64,000 nt of DNA from Telluria aromaticivorans. GTDB taxonomy: Bacteria; Pseudomonadota; Gammaproteobacteria; Burkholderiales; Burkholderiaceae_D. The notes under the pieces are model-generated. The model searched no databases, was not told the origin of the DNA, and saw only the letters and a list, made by a program, of their open reading frames with translations. This document shows, piece after piece, positions 36,380 to 44,913 of this stretch. Within the stretch, counting starts at the first letter, position 1, and each line of letters opens with the position of its first letter. Both the position numbers and the translations under genes were made by a program. Location: assembly GCF_013003915.1 (NCBI RefSeq), contig NZ_JABAIV010000005.1, positions 194,990-258,989 of the forward strand, given 5' to 3'.

Positions 36380-36394
36380 GTTCGGCAACCGAAC
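36380..36394. promoter_or_regulatory. PcaR-type operator, site 1
   Basis: GTTCGGCAACCGAAC is a perfect 6+3+6 inverted repeat of the GTTCG-N5-CGAAC form, nearest to the regulator gene. Confidence 0.65.
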
Positions 36395-36472
36395 ACATTC
36401 CTTCGCGACAGGCTTGCGTCATCGGCCGGACGACTCCTACACTTCAAGCATCTGTTCTGTAATCAAACATTA

Positions 36473-36487
36473 GTTCGATTATCGAAC
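36473..36487. promoter_or_regulatory. PcaR-type operator, site 2
   Basis: GTTCGATTATCGAAC is a perfect 7+1+7 palindrome of the same GTTCG-N5-CGAAC form, 57 bp before pcaI. It resembles the GTTCGATAATCGCAC-like sites of other Pca/Pob IclR regulators. Confidence 0.7.
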
Positions 36488-36543
36488 ACTGTCAACCAGC
36501 GTCATTACCATACGGCTGTCAGGCGTGCGGGGAAGGAGTCAGC

Positions 36544-37224
36544 ATGATCAACAAGATTTCAGGGTCGCTGGAGGCGGCCGTATCGGGCATTCATGACGGC
36601 GCGACGGTCCTGATCGGCGGTTTCGGCACGGCCGGCATGCCTTCCGCGCTGATCGACGCGCTGATTGCCCAGGGCGCGCGCGAACTCACCATCGTCAACA
36701 ACAACGCGGGCAACGGCGACACCGGGCTCGCGGCGCTGCTCAAGGCGCGCCGCGTGCGAAAGATCATCTGCTCGTTCCCGCGCCAGGCCGACTCCCACGT
36801 CTTCGACGCCCTGTACCGGGCAGGCGAGATCGAACTCGAGCTGACGCCGCAGGGCAACCTGGCCGAGCGCATCCGCGCGGCCGGCGCCGGGATCGGCGGT
36901 TTCTTTACCCCGACCGGCTACGGCACCGATCTTGCCGCAGGCAAGGAAACCCGCCTGATCGACGGACGCAACTATGTGTTCGAGTCCCCAATCCACGCTG
37001 ACTTCGCGCTGATCAAGGCGCTGCGCGGCGATCGCTGGGGCAACCTCGTGTACCGCAAGACGGCGCGTAATTTCGGCCCGATCATGGCGATGGCCGCACG
37101 CTGCACCATCGCCCAGGTAAGCGAGGTGGTGGAACTGGGCGAACTCGATCCGGAAGCCATCGTCACCCCCGGTATTTTCGTGCAGCATGTTGTTTTGCAA
37201 GGAGCGCAGCCATGCAACGCCTGA
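36544..37224 (+). CDS. pcaI: 3-oxoadipate CoA-transferase subunit A
   Basis: 226 residues with GGAAGGAG ahead of the ATG. The alpha-subunit signature GGFGTAGMPSALIDAL is at residues 25-41. With PcaJ it activates beta-ketoadipate with succinyl-CoA, the penultimate step of the protocatechuate/catechol route. It overlaps pcaJ by 13 bp. Confidence 0.94.
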   Translation: MINKISGSLEAAVSGIHDGATVLIGGFGTAGMPSALIDALIAQGARELTIVNNNAGNGDTGLAALLKARRVRKIICSFPRQADSHVFDALYRAGEIELELTPQGNLAERIRAAGAGIGGFFTPTGYGTDLAAGKETRLIDGRNYVFESPIHADFALIKALRGDRWGNLVYRKTARNFGPIMAMAARCTIAQVSEVVELGELDPEAIVTPGIFVQHVVLQGAQPCNA

Positions 37225-37862
37225 CCCGTGACCAGATCGCCGCGCGCGTCGCCCGCGACATTCCCGAAGGGGCGTACGTCAACCTCGGGATCGGCCTGCC
37301 GACCATGGTCACCGCGCACCTGCCGCGCGAGCGTGACATTTTCCTGCACAGCGAGAACGGCCTGCTCGGCATGGGACCGCCGCCACGCCCTGGCGAGGAG
37401 GACGAAGACCTGATCAACGCCGGCAAGCAGCCGGTCACCCTGCTGGCCGGCGGCAGCTATTTCCACCACGCCGACTCGTTCGCCATGATGCGCGGCGGCC
37501 ACCTCGACATCTGCGTGCTCGGCGCTTTCCAGGTATCCGCACAGGGCGACCTGGCCAACTGGCATACCGGCGCGCCCGACGCGATTCCAGCGGTCGGCGG
37601 CGCGATGGACCTGGCGATCGGCGCCAAGCGCGTCTTCGTCATGATGGAGCACCAGACACGCGAAGGCGCCAGCAAGATCGTCGCTCGCTGCAGCTATCCG
37701 CTGACCGGCGTGGCCTGCGTCAGCCGCATCTATACCGACCTGGCCGTGCTCGACGTGACCCCAGCGGGGCTGGCCGTGCGCGAGATCGTCGATGGCCTGC
37801 CCTTCGCCGAACTCGAGCGGATCACCGGCATCCCGCTCATCCACCAGCCGCTCGCCGCCTGA
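37212..37862 (+). CDS. pcaJ: 3-oxoadipate CoA-transferase subunit B
   Basis: 216 residues. The catalytic glutamate lies in SENGLLGMG (around residue 49), which forms the thioester with Co[21 protein letters not shown] follows as usual. It starts 13 bp inside pcaI, with GGAGC upstream, so the subunits are made together. Confidence 0.94.
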   Translation: MQRLTRDQIAARVARDIPEGAYVNLGIGLPTMVTAHLPRERDIFLHSENGLLGMGPPPRPGEEDEDLINAGKQPVTLLAGGSYFHHADSFAMMRGGHLDICVLGAFQVSAQGDLANWHTGAPDAIPAVGGAMDLAIGAKRVFVMMEHQTREGASKIVARCSYPLTGVACVSRIYTDLAVLDVTPAGLAVREIVDGLPFAELERITGIPLIHQPLAA

Positions 37863-37887
37863 GGCGATGCATCGAATGGAGAACACC

Positions 37888-39090
37888 ATGCAAGACGCTT
37901 TTATCTGCGATGCGGTCCGTACCCCGATCGGCCGCTACGGCGGCGCACTGAAGGACGTGCGCGCCGACGACCTGGGCGCCATCCCCTTGCGCGCACTGAT
38001 GCTGCGCAATCCCGCGGTCGACTGGCGCGAGGTCGATGACGTCATCCTCGGCTGCGCCAACCAGGCCGGCGAGGATAACCGCAACGTGGCCCGCATGGCG
38101 GCGCTGCTGGCCGGTCTGCCGCAAGAAGCCGGGGCGACCACGATCAACCGCCTGTGCGGCTCGGGGCTCGACGCCTTGGGAAGCGCCGCGCGCGCGATCA
38201 AGGCTGGCGAGGCGAGCCTGGTCATCGCCGGCGGCGTCGAATCCATGACCCGCGCGCCTTTCGTCATGGGCAAGGCCGACAGCGCTTTCACGCGCGAGCT
38301 GCAGATGCAGGACACGACCATGGGCTGGCGATTCATCAATCCGAAGCTGAAGGAACAATACGGGGTCGAGACGATGCCCGAGACTGCCGAGAACGTGGCG
38401 GCGGATTTCGGTATCAGCCGCCTCGACCAGGACCGCTTCGCGCTGGCCAGCCAGGCCAAGGCCGCTGCGGCCCAGGACGCGGGCCTGTTCGACAGCGAGA
38501 TCGTGGCGGTGACGATCGTGCCGAAGAAGGGCGAGCCGGTCGTGGTCGCGCGCGATGAACATCCGCGCGCGACCACCCTCGAGGCCCTCGCGAAGCTCAA
38601 ACCGGTGGTGCGCGCCGACGGCACGGTCACGGCGGGCAATGCCTCCGGCATCAACGACGGCGCCTGCGCGCTGGTGGTCGCCAGCAGCGCGGCCGCCGCG
38701 CGCCACGGCCTGAGGCCACGCGCACGCATCGTCGGCATGGCCTCGAGCGGCGTGGCGCCGCGGGTCATGGGCATCGGCCCGGTGCCGGCGGTGCGCAAGC
38801 TGCTTCGCCAGGCCGGCTTGAAGCTCGAGCAGATGGACCTCATCGAGCTGAACGAAGCCTTCGCCGCGCAGGGACTGGCCGTGCTGCGCGAGCTCGGCCT
38901 GCCGGACGACGATCCCCGCGTCAATCCGCAGGGCGGCGCCATCGCCCTCGGTCACCCGCTGGGCATGAGCGGTGCGCGCCTGGCGACGACCGCGCTGTAT
39001 CAGCTCGAGCGCAGCGGCGGCCGCTATGCACTGTGCACAATGTGCGTCGGGGTGGGGCAGGGCATCGCCCTCATCATCGAACGGGTCTGA
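37888..39090 (+). CDS. pcaF: 3-oxoadipyl-CoA thiolase
   Basis: 400 residues, exactly the usual length, from the ATG at 37888 with GGAG seven bases upstream. The acylated Cys is in [18 protein letters not shown] (about residue 90). The C-terminal [16 protein letters not shown] and the final Cys in [10 protein letters not shown] complete the active site. It splits beta-ketoadipyl-CoA into succinyl-CoA and acetyl-CoA. It follows pcaJ by 25 bp. Confidence 0.95.
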   Translation: MQDAFICDAVRTPIGRYGGALKDVRADDLGAIPLRALMLRNPAVDWREVDDVILGCANQAGEDNRNVARMAALLAGLPQEAGATTINRLCGSGLDALGSAARAIKAGEASLVIAGGVESMTRAPFVMGKADSAFTRELQMQDTTMGWRFINPKLKEQYGVETMPETAENVAADFGISRLDQDRFALASQAKAAAAQDAGLFDSEIVAVTIVPKKGEPVVVARDEHPRATTLEALAKLKPVVRADGTVTAGNASGINDGACALVVASSAAAARHGLRPRARIVGMASSGVAPRVMGIGPVPAVRKLLRQAGLKLEQMDLIELNEAFAAQGLAVLRELGLPDDDPRVNPQGGAIALGHPLGMSGARLATTALYQLERSGGRYALCTMCVGVGQGIALIIERV

Positions 39091-39176
39091 ACGGACGCAT
39101 CGGGCGCCGCAGGCGTTTCACCATTCCGAGCGGCGCCAAGACCGCAGGCGTGCCCCCCAAAAATTTGGAGACAAAC

Positions 39177-39905
39177 ATGAGCCAACAAGAAGTCGCCCTG
39201 GTGACCGGCGGTAGCGCCGGCATCGGCCGGGCCATCTGCGAAGCGCTGCTGGCGCAGGGCAGCACCGTCGTCAACCTCGACTACAACAAGCCGGACTGGG
39301 ACCATGACAAGCTGGTGTCCTTCCAGGCCGACCTCACGCAGCAAACGCACACCGAGGCGATCGCCCGGGAGATTACCTCGCGCTACGCCGTCACGGCGCT
39401 GGTCAACAACGCCGGCGCCACCCGCCCCGGCACGATCGATACGGCGACCATGGCCGACCTCGATTACGTGGTCGACCTGCACCTCAAGGCCAGCATCATC
39501 CTGGTCCAGGCAGCATTGCCGGCGCTGCGCGCTTGTGGCCACGGCCGTATCGTCAACATGTCCTCGCGTGCGGGGCTGGGCAAGGCCGAACGCATCGTGT
39601 ATTCGGCCACCAAGGCGGGGCTGATCGGCCTGACGCGCACGCTGGCGCTGGAACTCGGCGGCGACGGCATCACAGTCAATGCGGTGGCGCCGGGGCCGAT
39701 TGCGACGGAACTCTTCCGGAACAGTAATCCGGAAGGGGCGCCCCAGACCCGTCGCATCATCGACAGCATCGTGGTCAAGCGTCTCGGCACCCCGGACGAC
39801 GTGGCGCGCGCGGCCATGTTCTTCCTGTCGCCCGACAATGGCTTCGTCACCGGCCAGGTGCTGTATGTCTGCGGCGGCACCACGCTCGGCGTCGCACCGG
39901 TCTGA
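39177..39905 (+). CDS. SDR-family oxidoreductase, pca cluster
   Basis: 242 residues, with TTGGAG seven bases before the ATG. VTGGSAGIGRA, NNAGAT, the catalytic Ser in NMSSR and YSATK (Tyr/Lys) are all present. The coenzyme strand ends in NLDYN, favouring NAD. It lies 86 bp after pcaF and before the Bug receptor, so it may belong to the same aromatic-acid pathway, for example in oxidising an upstream alcohol or diol. Substrate unknown. Confidence 0.88.
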   Translation: MSQQEVALVTGGSAGIGRAICEALLAQGSTVVNLDYNKPDWDHDKLVSFQADLTQQTHTEAIAREITSRYAVTALVNNAGATRPGTIDTATMADLDYVVDLHLKASIILVQAALPALRACGHGRIVNMSSRAGLGKAERIVYSATKAGLIGLTRTLALELGGDGITVNAVAPGPIATELFRNSNPEGAPQTRRIIDSIVVKRLGTPDDVARAAMFFLSPDNGFVTGQVLYVCGGTTLGVAPV

Positions 39906-39922
39906 CCCAATTACGCGACAGG

Positions 39923-39973
39923 GCCGGGCGTACGCCCGGCATCTGCGCACCCTAACGGACGGGACTGTCCGTT
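39923..39973. promoter_or_regulatory. Two adjacent perfect palindromes before the Bug receptor gene
   Basis: GCCGGGCGTACGCCCGGC (39923-39940) and AACGGAC-N6-GTCCGTT (39954-39973) follow each other within the 123-bp gap between the SDR gene and tctC-like gene. Neither has a T-run, so they are more likely RNA processing/stability hairpins or operators than terminators. Confidence 0.5.
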
Positions 39974-40028
39974 GATATTGCACGCAGGCCTTGACCCGCC
40001 TGCTGGCTCAACTTTCTTGGAGGCTTTC

Positions 40029-41036
40029 ATGCCACGTTTCTTTGTCGATGCCCTGAAGTTCCGTACCCGTGTGTTTATCGTGGGGACTGCCGCCGGCGTC
40101 CTGTCGCTGCTGCCGCTGGCGGCGCAGGCCCAGGCTGCCTTCCCGGCCAAGACCATTACGATCATCGTGCCTTTCTCGGCTGGTGGCACCACCGACATCC
40201 TGGCGCGTGTGGTCGGACAATATATGAGCCGTGATCTTGGCCAGCCGGTCGTGGTGGACAACCGCGCCGGCGCCGGCGGCAACATCGGCGCCCAGGCCGT
40301 GGCGCGTGCCACGCCCGACGGCCATACCATCCTGATGGGCACGGTCGGTACGCATGCCATCAACCAAAGCCTCTACAAGAAACTGGCGTTCGACCCGATC
40401 AAGGACTTCGCGCCACTGTCGCGCGTGGCGCTGGTGCCGAATCTGGTGGTGGCCAATCCCGCGCAGCCCTTCAAGAACGTGAAGGAATTGATCGCCTATG
40501 CCAAGGCCAACCCGGGCAAGGTGACCTTCGGGTCGTCGGGCAGCGGCAGCTCCATCCACCTGTCCGGTGAGCTGTTCCAGCACATGGCCGGCGTAGAAAT
40601 GAAGCACGTGGCGTATCGCGGCAGCGCGCCCGCGGTGACCGACCTGCTGGGCGGCCATATCGCGCTCATGTTCGACAACATGCCCTCGGCGATCGGCCAT
40701 GTGAAGAGCGGCAAGCTGCGGGCCCTGGCGGTGACCACCCCGAAACGCTCGCCGGCGCTGCCGGAGGTGCCCACCATTGCCGAGGCCGGCGTGCCCGGCT
40801 ACGAAGCCACTTCCTGGTTTGGTTTGCTGGCCCCGGCCAAAACCCCAGCACCGGTGGTGGCCAGGCTGAACGCGTCCATCCTCAAGGCGCTGGCCGACCC
40901 GGAAGTGAAGAAGAAGATGCTCGAGCAAGGCGCCGAACCGCATGGCGAGAAGCCGGAGCAGTTCGCGCAGTTCATCCAGGCGGAGACCGCGAAGTGGGGC
41001 AAGATCGTCAAGCAGTCGGGCGCGACTGCCGAATGA
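40029..41036 (+). CDS. Bug/TctC-family tripartite tricarboxylate transporter receptor
   Basis: 335 residues, with TTGGAG before the ATG. A signal peptide ends near AQAQA (residue 36). The Bug signature is PFSAGGTTDILARVVGQYMSRDLGQPVVVDNRAGAGGNIGAQAVA, then the ligand-loop HVAYRGSAPAVTDLLGGHI. These periplasmic receptors are greatly expanded in betaproteobacteria and often work without their own TctAB. Position after pcaIJF suggests capture of an aromatic acid. Confidence 0.92.
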   Translation: MPRFFVDALKFRTRVFIVGTAAGVLSLLPLAAQAQAAFPAKTITIIVPFSAGGTTDILARVVGQYMSRDLGQPVVVDNRAGAGGNIGAQAVARATPDGHTILMGTVGTHAINQSLYKKLAFDPIKDFAPLSRVALVPNLVVANPAQPFKNVKELIAYAKANPGKVTFGSSGSGSSIHLSGELFQHMAGVEMKHVAYRGSAPAVTDLLGGHIALMFDNMPSAIGHVKSGKLRALAVTTPKRSPALPEVPTIAEAGVPGYEATSWFGLLAPAKTPAPVVARLNASILKALADPEVKKKMLEQGAEPHGEKPEQFAQFIQAETAKWGKIVKQSGATAE

Positions 41037-41181
41037 TTGCGGCCGGGCATCAGCCCCTGGGGGCCATATGCGCCGGCTCTCGAACGCAAGGCCAGCTGGT
41101 CTCAGACGCCCGGCTGTATGCGCAGTCCGCCCGTGAGCCGCACCGCACGCCGGCTTGCTTTCCAGCGGCGGCTGCACATGC

Positions 41182-42009
41182 TCAAGGTGCGTCTGCCTTG
41201 TCCGTGGAAGCACGCAGGCGGTCCCTGGTATTGCCCATCAGTTCATAGGTGGCGTACCACGAGCGGCGCATTCCTTCAGCACTCGGCAGCCAGGCCCAGG
41301 GTCCCAGCGCTTGCCGGCTCAGGAACATGGTCGGCGCAGCGGTGACCTGCAGTCCGGCGCGCTCGAATACGGCGCGGGCGCGCGGCATATGCATCGCATC
41401 GGTCACCAGCAGGATGCGCGTGATGCCATCCTTGCGCAGCAGCGCGGCGCTGTAGGCCGCGTTCTCGCCAGTATTACGCGAGCGCGACTCGATCCATCGC
41501 ACCGGCACGCCGAAATCTTCGCGCAGCGCAGTGGCCATTGCATCGGCCAGGGTGTAGGCGCGGCTGCGGGCGTCGGGCTCCACACGCTTGCCGGCGTGGC
41601 CGCCACTGACCAGGACCGGCAAGCCGGTGCGCCGCTGCAGGTGCGCCGCATACCGCAGGCGCGCCAGGGCGACGTAATCTGGAATGTCGCGATCGCCATA
41701 TTCGGGGGCATCGCGCAGGCGTCCGGCCGAGAGCACGACAATGGCCTGTGCTCCGGCGCGTTCGGGCAGGCGCAGCGGCTCGCTCAGTCGTTCCAGCGGC
41801 GCGACGAGCAGGCCCGCGCCCACGGTACTGGACAGGAAGGCCAGCGCCACCAGGCCAGTGGCTGCGACCAGGCGTCCGGCGCGCGGCCAGGGGCGCCACA
41901 TCGCCAGGCCGATGACGATGAGCAGGAACAGGCTGGTGGGCGGCAGCAGCAGGCCGCGCGCGAAGGTGTTGATCAACTCAGGCATGGGCGTGGAAATCTT
42001 CAATCGCAT
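41182..42009 (-). CDS. ElyC/SanA/YdcF-type (DUF218) envelope protein
   Basis: 275 residues from the ATG at 42009; the ATG at 41985 is an alternative, and neither has a strong ribosome-binding site. Two N-terminal membrane segments (about 15-60) are followed by the DUF218 domain: AIVVLSAGRL, LPVLVSGGH, ESRSRNTGENAAYSA and ILLVTDAMHMPRARAVFERAGL. ElyC acts in envelope biogenesis and undecaprenyl-phosphate use in E. coli. It is convergent with the Bug receptor gene. Confidence 0.88.
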   Translation of the reverse strand: MRLKISTPMPELINTFARGLLLPPTSLFLLIVIGLAMWRPWPRAGRLVAATGLVALAFLSSTVGAGLLVAPLERLSEPLRLPERAGAQAIVVLSAGRLRDAPEYGDRDIPDYVALARLRYAAHLQRRTGLPVLVSGGHAGKRVEPDARSRAYTLADAMATALREDFGVPVRWIESRSRNTGENAAYSAALLRKDGITRILLVTDAMHMPRARAVFERAGLQVTAAPTMFLSRQALGPWAWLPSAEGMRRSWYATYELMGNTRDRLRASTDKADAP

Positions 42010-42102
42010 GCTGGGATGCGTGGACAGGGCGGGGGCCTGCCGGCTTGGGCTTGGACATGTTTTTCCTGGGGTAGCCCGACATGATACTGGAGCTGCCTGC
42101 CG

Positions 42103-42858
42103 TCAATCGCGTGCGGTACGCCAGGCCTGCTTTTTCGCAGGCGTCTCGTGCTTCGGGCAACTGGTAAAAGTTTGCTTGCCGTGCTTTTCGATCATGTCGA
42201 TGCTGGTGACGGGTGACCTTTCGGTGATGCAGTAGGCGCCGTGGCCAGTGATGACACGGGTGCGGCGTGCGCCGTCGCCGGTGTTGTTGACCAGTTCCTC
42301 GACCTTGGGCGCTTCCCACAGCCGCGGTGGCGCCAGCGCGTGCGCCTGCTCCATGCCCTGGCGCATGCGGATCTGCGGACTGTCCAGCGGCGCCACGATG
42401 GTCGGCTTGCTTTCCTTGCGCAGCGCGCGGTCGATGCTGCCGACGCTGCGGCGGGCGTTTTCCATGATGGATTCGGCGCGTGGCCGGACAGGCGCCTCGG
42501 CTGCAGGCGCTGGCTCGGCTTCCTGGGTGCCTGGTGTTGTTGCAGCCACGGGTGCCGGCGCGGTGATCGCAGCCGGACCGGGACGGACCGTGCGCGCCGG
42601 AGCGGAAAGGGACCGTGGCCGGGCAGGCTGCGCCGGAACCGGGGGCGTTGCCTCGATGCGCGGCGCTGGTGCCGGCAAACGAAGCCACTGGATGGCCGGG
42701 CGTGGTTCGTCCAGTTCCGGCGGCGGCGTGCGTGCGATCTGCCAGCCCATGATCAGGGCGGCGTGGACCAGGACCGTGACGCCGGCGCCGGCCAGGCGGC
42801 GGTCGGCCGCATAGGGCATGGCCGTGAGAGCGAAAGGACGGTAGGGGAGGCTGGCCAT
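42103..42858 (-). CDS. Proline-rich single-pass membrane protein (TonB-like architecture)
   Basis: 251 residues from the ATG at 42858. One membrane segment near 24-42 (LAGAGVTVLVHAALIMGWQI) is followed by ~90 residues rich in Pro and Ala, then a small C-terminal domain with two Cys (AYCITERSP and FTSCPKHE). The start resembles TonB-like energy transducers, but the C-terminal domain does not show the TonB fold motif. It begins 68 bp after the antiporter gene ends. Function unknown. Confidence 0.65.
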   Translation of the reverse strand: MASLPYRPFALTAMPYAADRRLAGAGVTVLVHAALIMGWQIARTPPPELDEPRPAIQWLRLPAPAPRIEATPPVPAQPARPRSLSAPARTVRPGPAAITAPAPVAATTPGTQEAEPAPAAEAPVRPRAESIMENARRSVGSIDRALRKESKPTIVAPLDSPQIRMRQGMEQAHALAPPRLWEAPKVEELVNNTGDGARRTRVITGHGAYCITERSPVTSIDMIEKHGKQTFTSCPKHETPAKKQAWRTARD

Positions 42859-42925
42859 AAGCGGACAGTATAGCCATGGCGGCCGGCAGCCATCTCTCCA
42901 ATTCTCTCGACCTTTCCTGCGCAGG

Positions 42926-44695
42926 TCAGGCGGGACGCTCCGGCTCCAGCAGCTTCGCCGCGAACAGGTCGCGTTCGTGGTCGACGATGCCGTCCACCAG
43001 GCGCTCGTCCAGTCCCATCGCTTCCAGCACGAAGGCGGACAATTGCAGGCTCGCTTCCAGCGTTTCCGGCACCACGACGCTGGCGCCGGCCAGGCGCAGG
43101 GCGCGGGCATGCTTCTCGTCGCGCGAGCGGACGAACAGGGGCACGTGCGGGAACTCGCGCCGGATGCCGCGTACCGCCTGCAGCGCCGATCCTGGATGGT
43201 CCATGGTCAGCACGATGGCCGGCGCCTCGCCGGCGTGCACGCGGCGCAGCAGTTCGGGGCGCGAGGCGTTGCCGAAGTAGACCGGCTTGCCCTGCGCATG
43301 CAGGCTTGATACCAGCTTGGCATCGCATTCGAAGGCCACGAAGGGAATGTTCTGCTCGCCCAGCAGCTTGGCCAACTGCTGGCCCACGCGGCCGAAGCCG
43401 GCGATGACGATGCGACCGCGCGCCGACGCCAGCTGGTGCTCGTCCTGGCTGGCCGCCAGTGCGTGCCGGGAGCTGTCGCTGCGGTCGCCGATCGCGCGGC
43501 CCAGGCGCGCCAGCATCGGCGTGATGAACAGGGTCAGGCCGACCACCAGCATCACGCGCCCGCCCAGGACCGGATCGAGCACCTGCGAGGTGACGGCATA
43601 GCCGACGGCGACGAAGGCGAATTCGCCGCCCTGGCCCAGCAGCAGCCCACCTTCGACGGCCCGGCCCCAGGGCAGGCCGCCGGCGCGCAGCAGCACTGCT
43701 ACCACCGCTGCCTTGACCAGCACCAGGCCAGCCACGCATGCAGCCAGCAGCAGCGGTGCGTCGAGTACCTGGCGGGTGTCGATGCTCATCCCGACCGACA
43801 TGAAGAACAGGCCCATGAGCAGGCCCTTGAAGGGCTCGACCATCAGTTCGACTTCGTGCTTGAACTCGGTCTCGGCCAGCAACAGGCCGGCGATCATCGC
43901 GCCCAGCGCCATCGACAGTCCCGCCGCGGCGGAGAGGCCCGCGATGCCAAAGGTGCTGAGCAGGATCAGCGCCATGAAGACGTCCGGCTGGCGGTGCTCG
44001 GCAAAGGAACGGAACAGTTTGTGGACGACGCGTCCGCCCACCAGGTAGATCAGGGCGATGGCGGCAGCGGCTTTCGCCAGCGTCATGAGCGCCAGCATGG
44101 CGACGCCGTCGCCGTCGCCGGCACCGCCGCCGTGGCCCAGCGCGCCGATCAGCAGCAGGATCGGCACCACCGCCAGGTCTTGCAGCATCAGGATGGCGAA
44201 GGTGGCCTGGCCGAGCGGCGTGCCGGTGGCCTGCTGCTGGGCGAGCAGCTGCATGACGACGGCGGTGGACGACAGCGACAGCAGCAGGCCGATGATGACG
44301 GCGGCCTGGGTGTCGAGCTGCCTGGACAGGAGCAGGGCGGCGCCGATCAGGACCGCGCTGGCCACGACCTGCGCGGTGCCGGCGCCGAACACCCAGCGCC
44401 GCATCGCCCACAGGCGCGCAGCGGAGAGTTCGAGGCCGATCATGAACATCAGGAACAGCACCCCGATCTCGGCCAGCATCGAGATGCCTTCGCCGCGCGG
44501 GAAGGTGAGGAAGGCGAGCCACGGTATGTCGCTGGCGAGCAGGCCGAGGCCGAAAGGGCCGACCAGGGTGCCGACCGCCAGGAAGCCGACCACCTGGTTG
44601 ATGCGCAGGCGCTGCAAGGTGGGGATCAGGATGCCCGAGAGGACCAGGAAGAGGAGGATCTCGCGCAGGAAGGGGAAGGCGTGTTGTTCTTGCAC
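42926..44695 (-). CDS. CPA2-family cation:proton antiporter with RCK domain (KefB/KefC-like)
   Basis: 589 residues from a GTG at 44695; no clear Shine-Dalgarno. About 12 membrane segments (1-390) carry the CPA2 features LSSTAVVMQLL and LLGQGGEFAFV. After residue ~410 comes an RCK/TrkA-N domain with the NAD-binding IVIAGFGRVGQQLAKLLGEQ. It exchanges K+ or Na+ for H+ and is gated by a nucleotide. The glutathione-linked gate of KefC cannot be judged from sequence here, so I do not name it KefB or KefC. Confidence 0.9.
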   Translation of the reverse strand: MQEQHAFPFLREILLFLVLSGILIPTLQRLRINQVVGFLAVGTLVGPFGLGLLASDIPWLAFLTFPRGEGISMLAEIGVLFLMFMIGLELSAARLWAMRRWVFGAGTAQVVASAVLIGAALLLSRQLDTQAAVIIGLLLSLSSTAVVMQLLAQQQATGTPLGQATFAILMLQDLAVVPILLLIGALGHGGGAGDGDGVAMLALMTLAKAAAAIALIYLVGGRVVHKLFRSFAEHRQPDVFMALILLSTFGIAGLSAAAGLSMALGAMIAGLLLAETEFKHEVELMVEPFKGLLMGLFFMSVGMSIDTRQVLDAPLLLAACVAGLVLVKAAVVAVLLRAGGLPWGRAVEGGLLLGQGGEFAFVAVGYAVTSQVLDPVLGGRVMLVVGLTLFITPMLARLGRAIGDRSDSSRHALAASQDEHQLASARGRIVIAGFGRVGQQLAKLLGEQNIPFVAFECDAKLVSSLHAQGKPVYFGNASRPELLRRVHAGEAPAIVLTMDHPGSALQAVRGIRREFPHVPLFVRSRDEKHARALRLAGASVVVPETLEASLQLSAFVLEAMGLDERLVDGIVDHERDLFAAKLLEPERPA

Positions 44696-44778
44696 GTTGG
44701 GTGGGCCGCGGAGTTGGGGGTGGGCGATTGTAGCGTGCTGTTGGGGAGCGAGGCTGTCAGGGTGGCGGCTGCGGTACG

Positions 44779-44886
44779 AACTTGGGTCCCCGCCTGCGCG
44801 GCGACGACGGTTTATCAGATAACGAAAGAATTGGCGTTACCACTTACCTAAGCAACGTCATTCCCGCGAAGGCGGGAATCCAATTT
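44779..44886. repeat. REP-type inverted pair (copy 1)
   Basis: Left arm 44779-44809 (begins AACTTGGGTCCCCGCCTGCG) and right arm 44856-44886 (CGTCATTCCCGCGAAGGCGG...) are imperfect inverted repeats ~47 bp apart. The right arm includes ATTCCCGCGAAGGCGGGAAT (44860-44879), which fits the dRS3 pattern ATTCCC-N8-GGGAAT known from Neisseria. A second pair of the same kind is at 62025-62130. Confidence 0.7.
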
Positions 44887-44913
44887 GACGTCAGCCGCGT
44901 CAACGCACCCGCA

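Noticed and set aside
42103..42858. A complete TonB protein
   Set aside because: It has a TonB-like first half but lacks the recognisable C-terminal TonB domain, and no ExbBD genes are adjacent.
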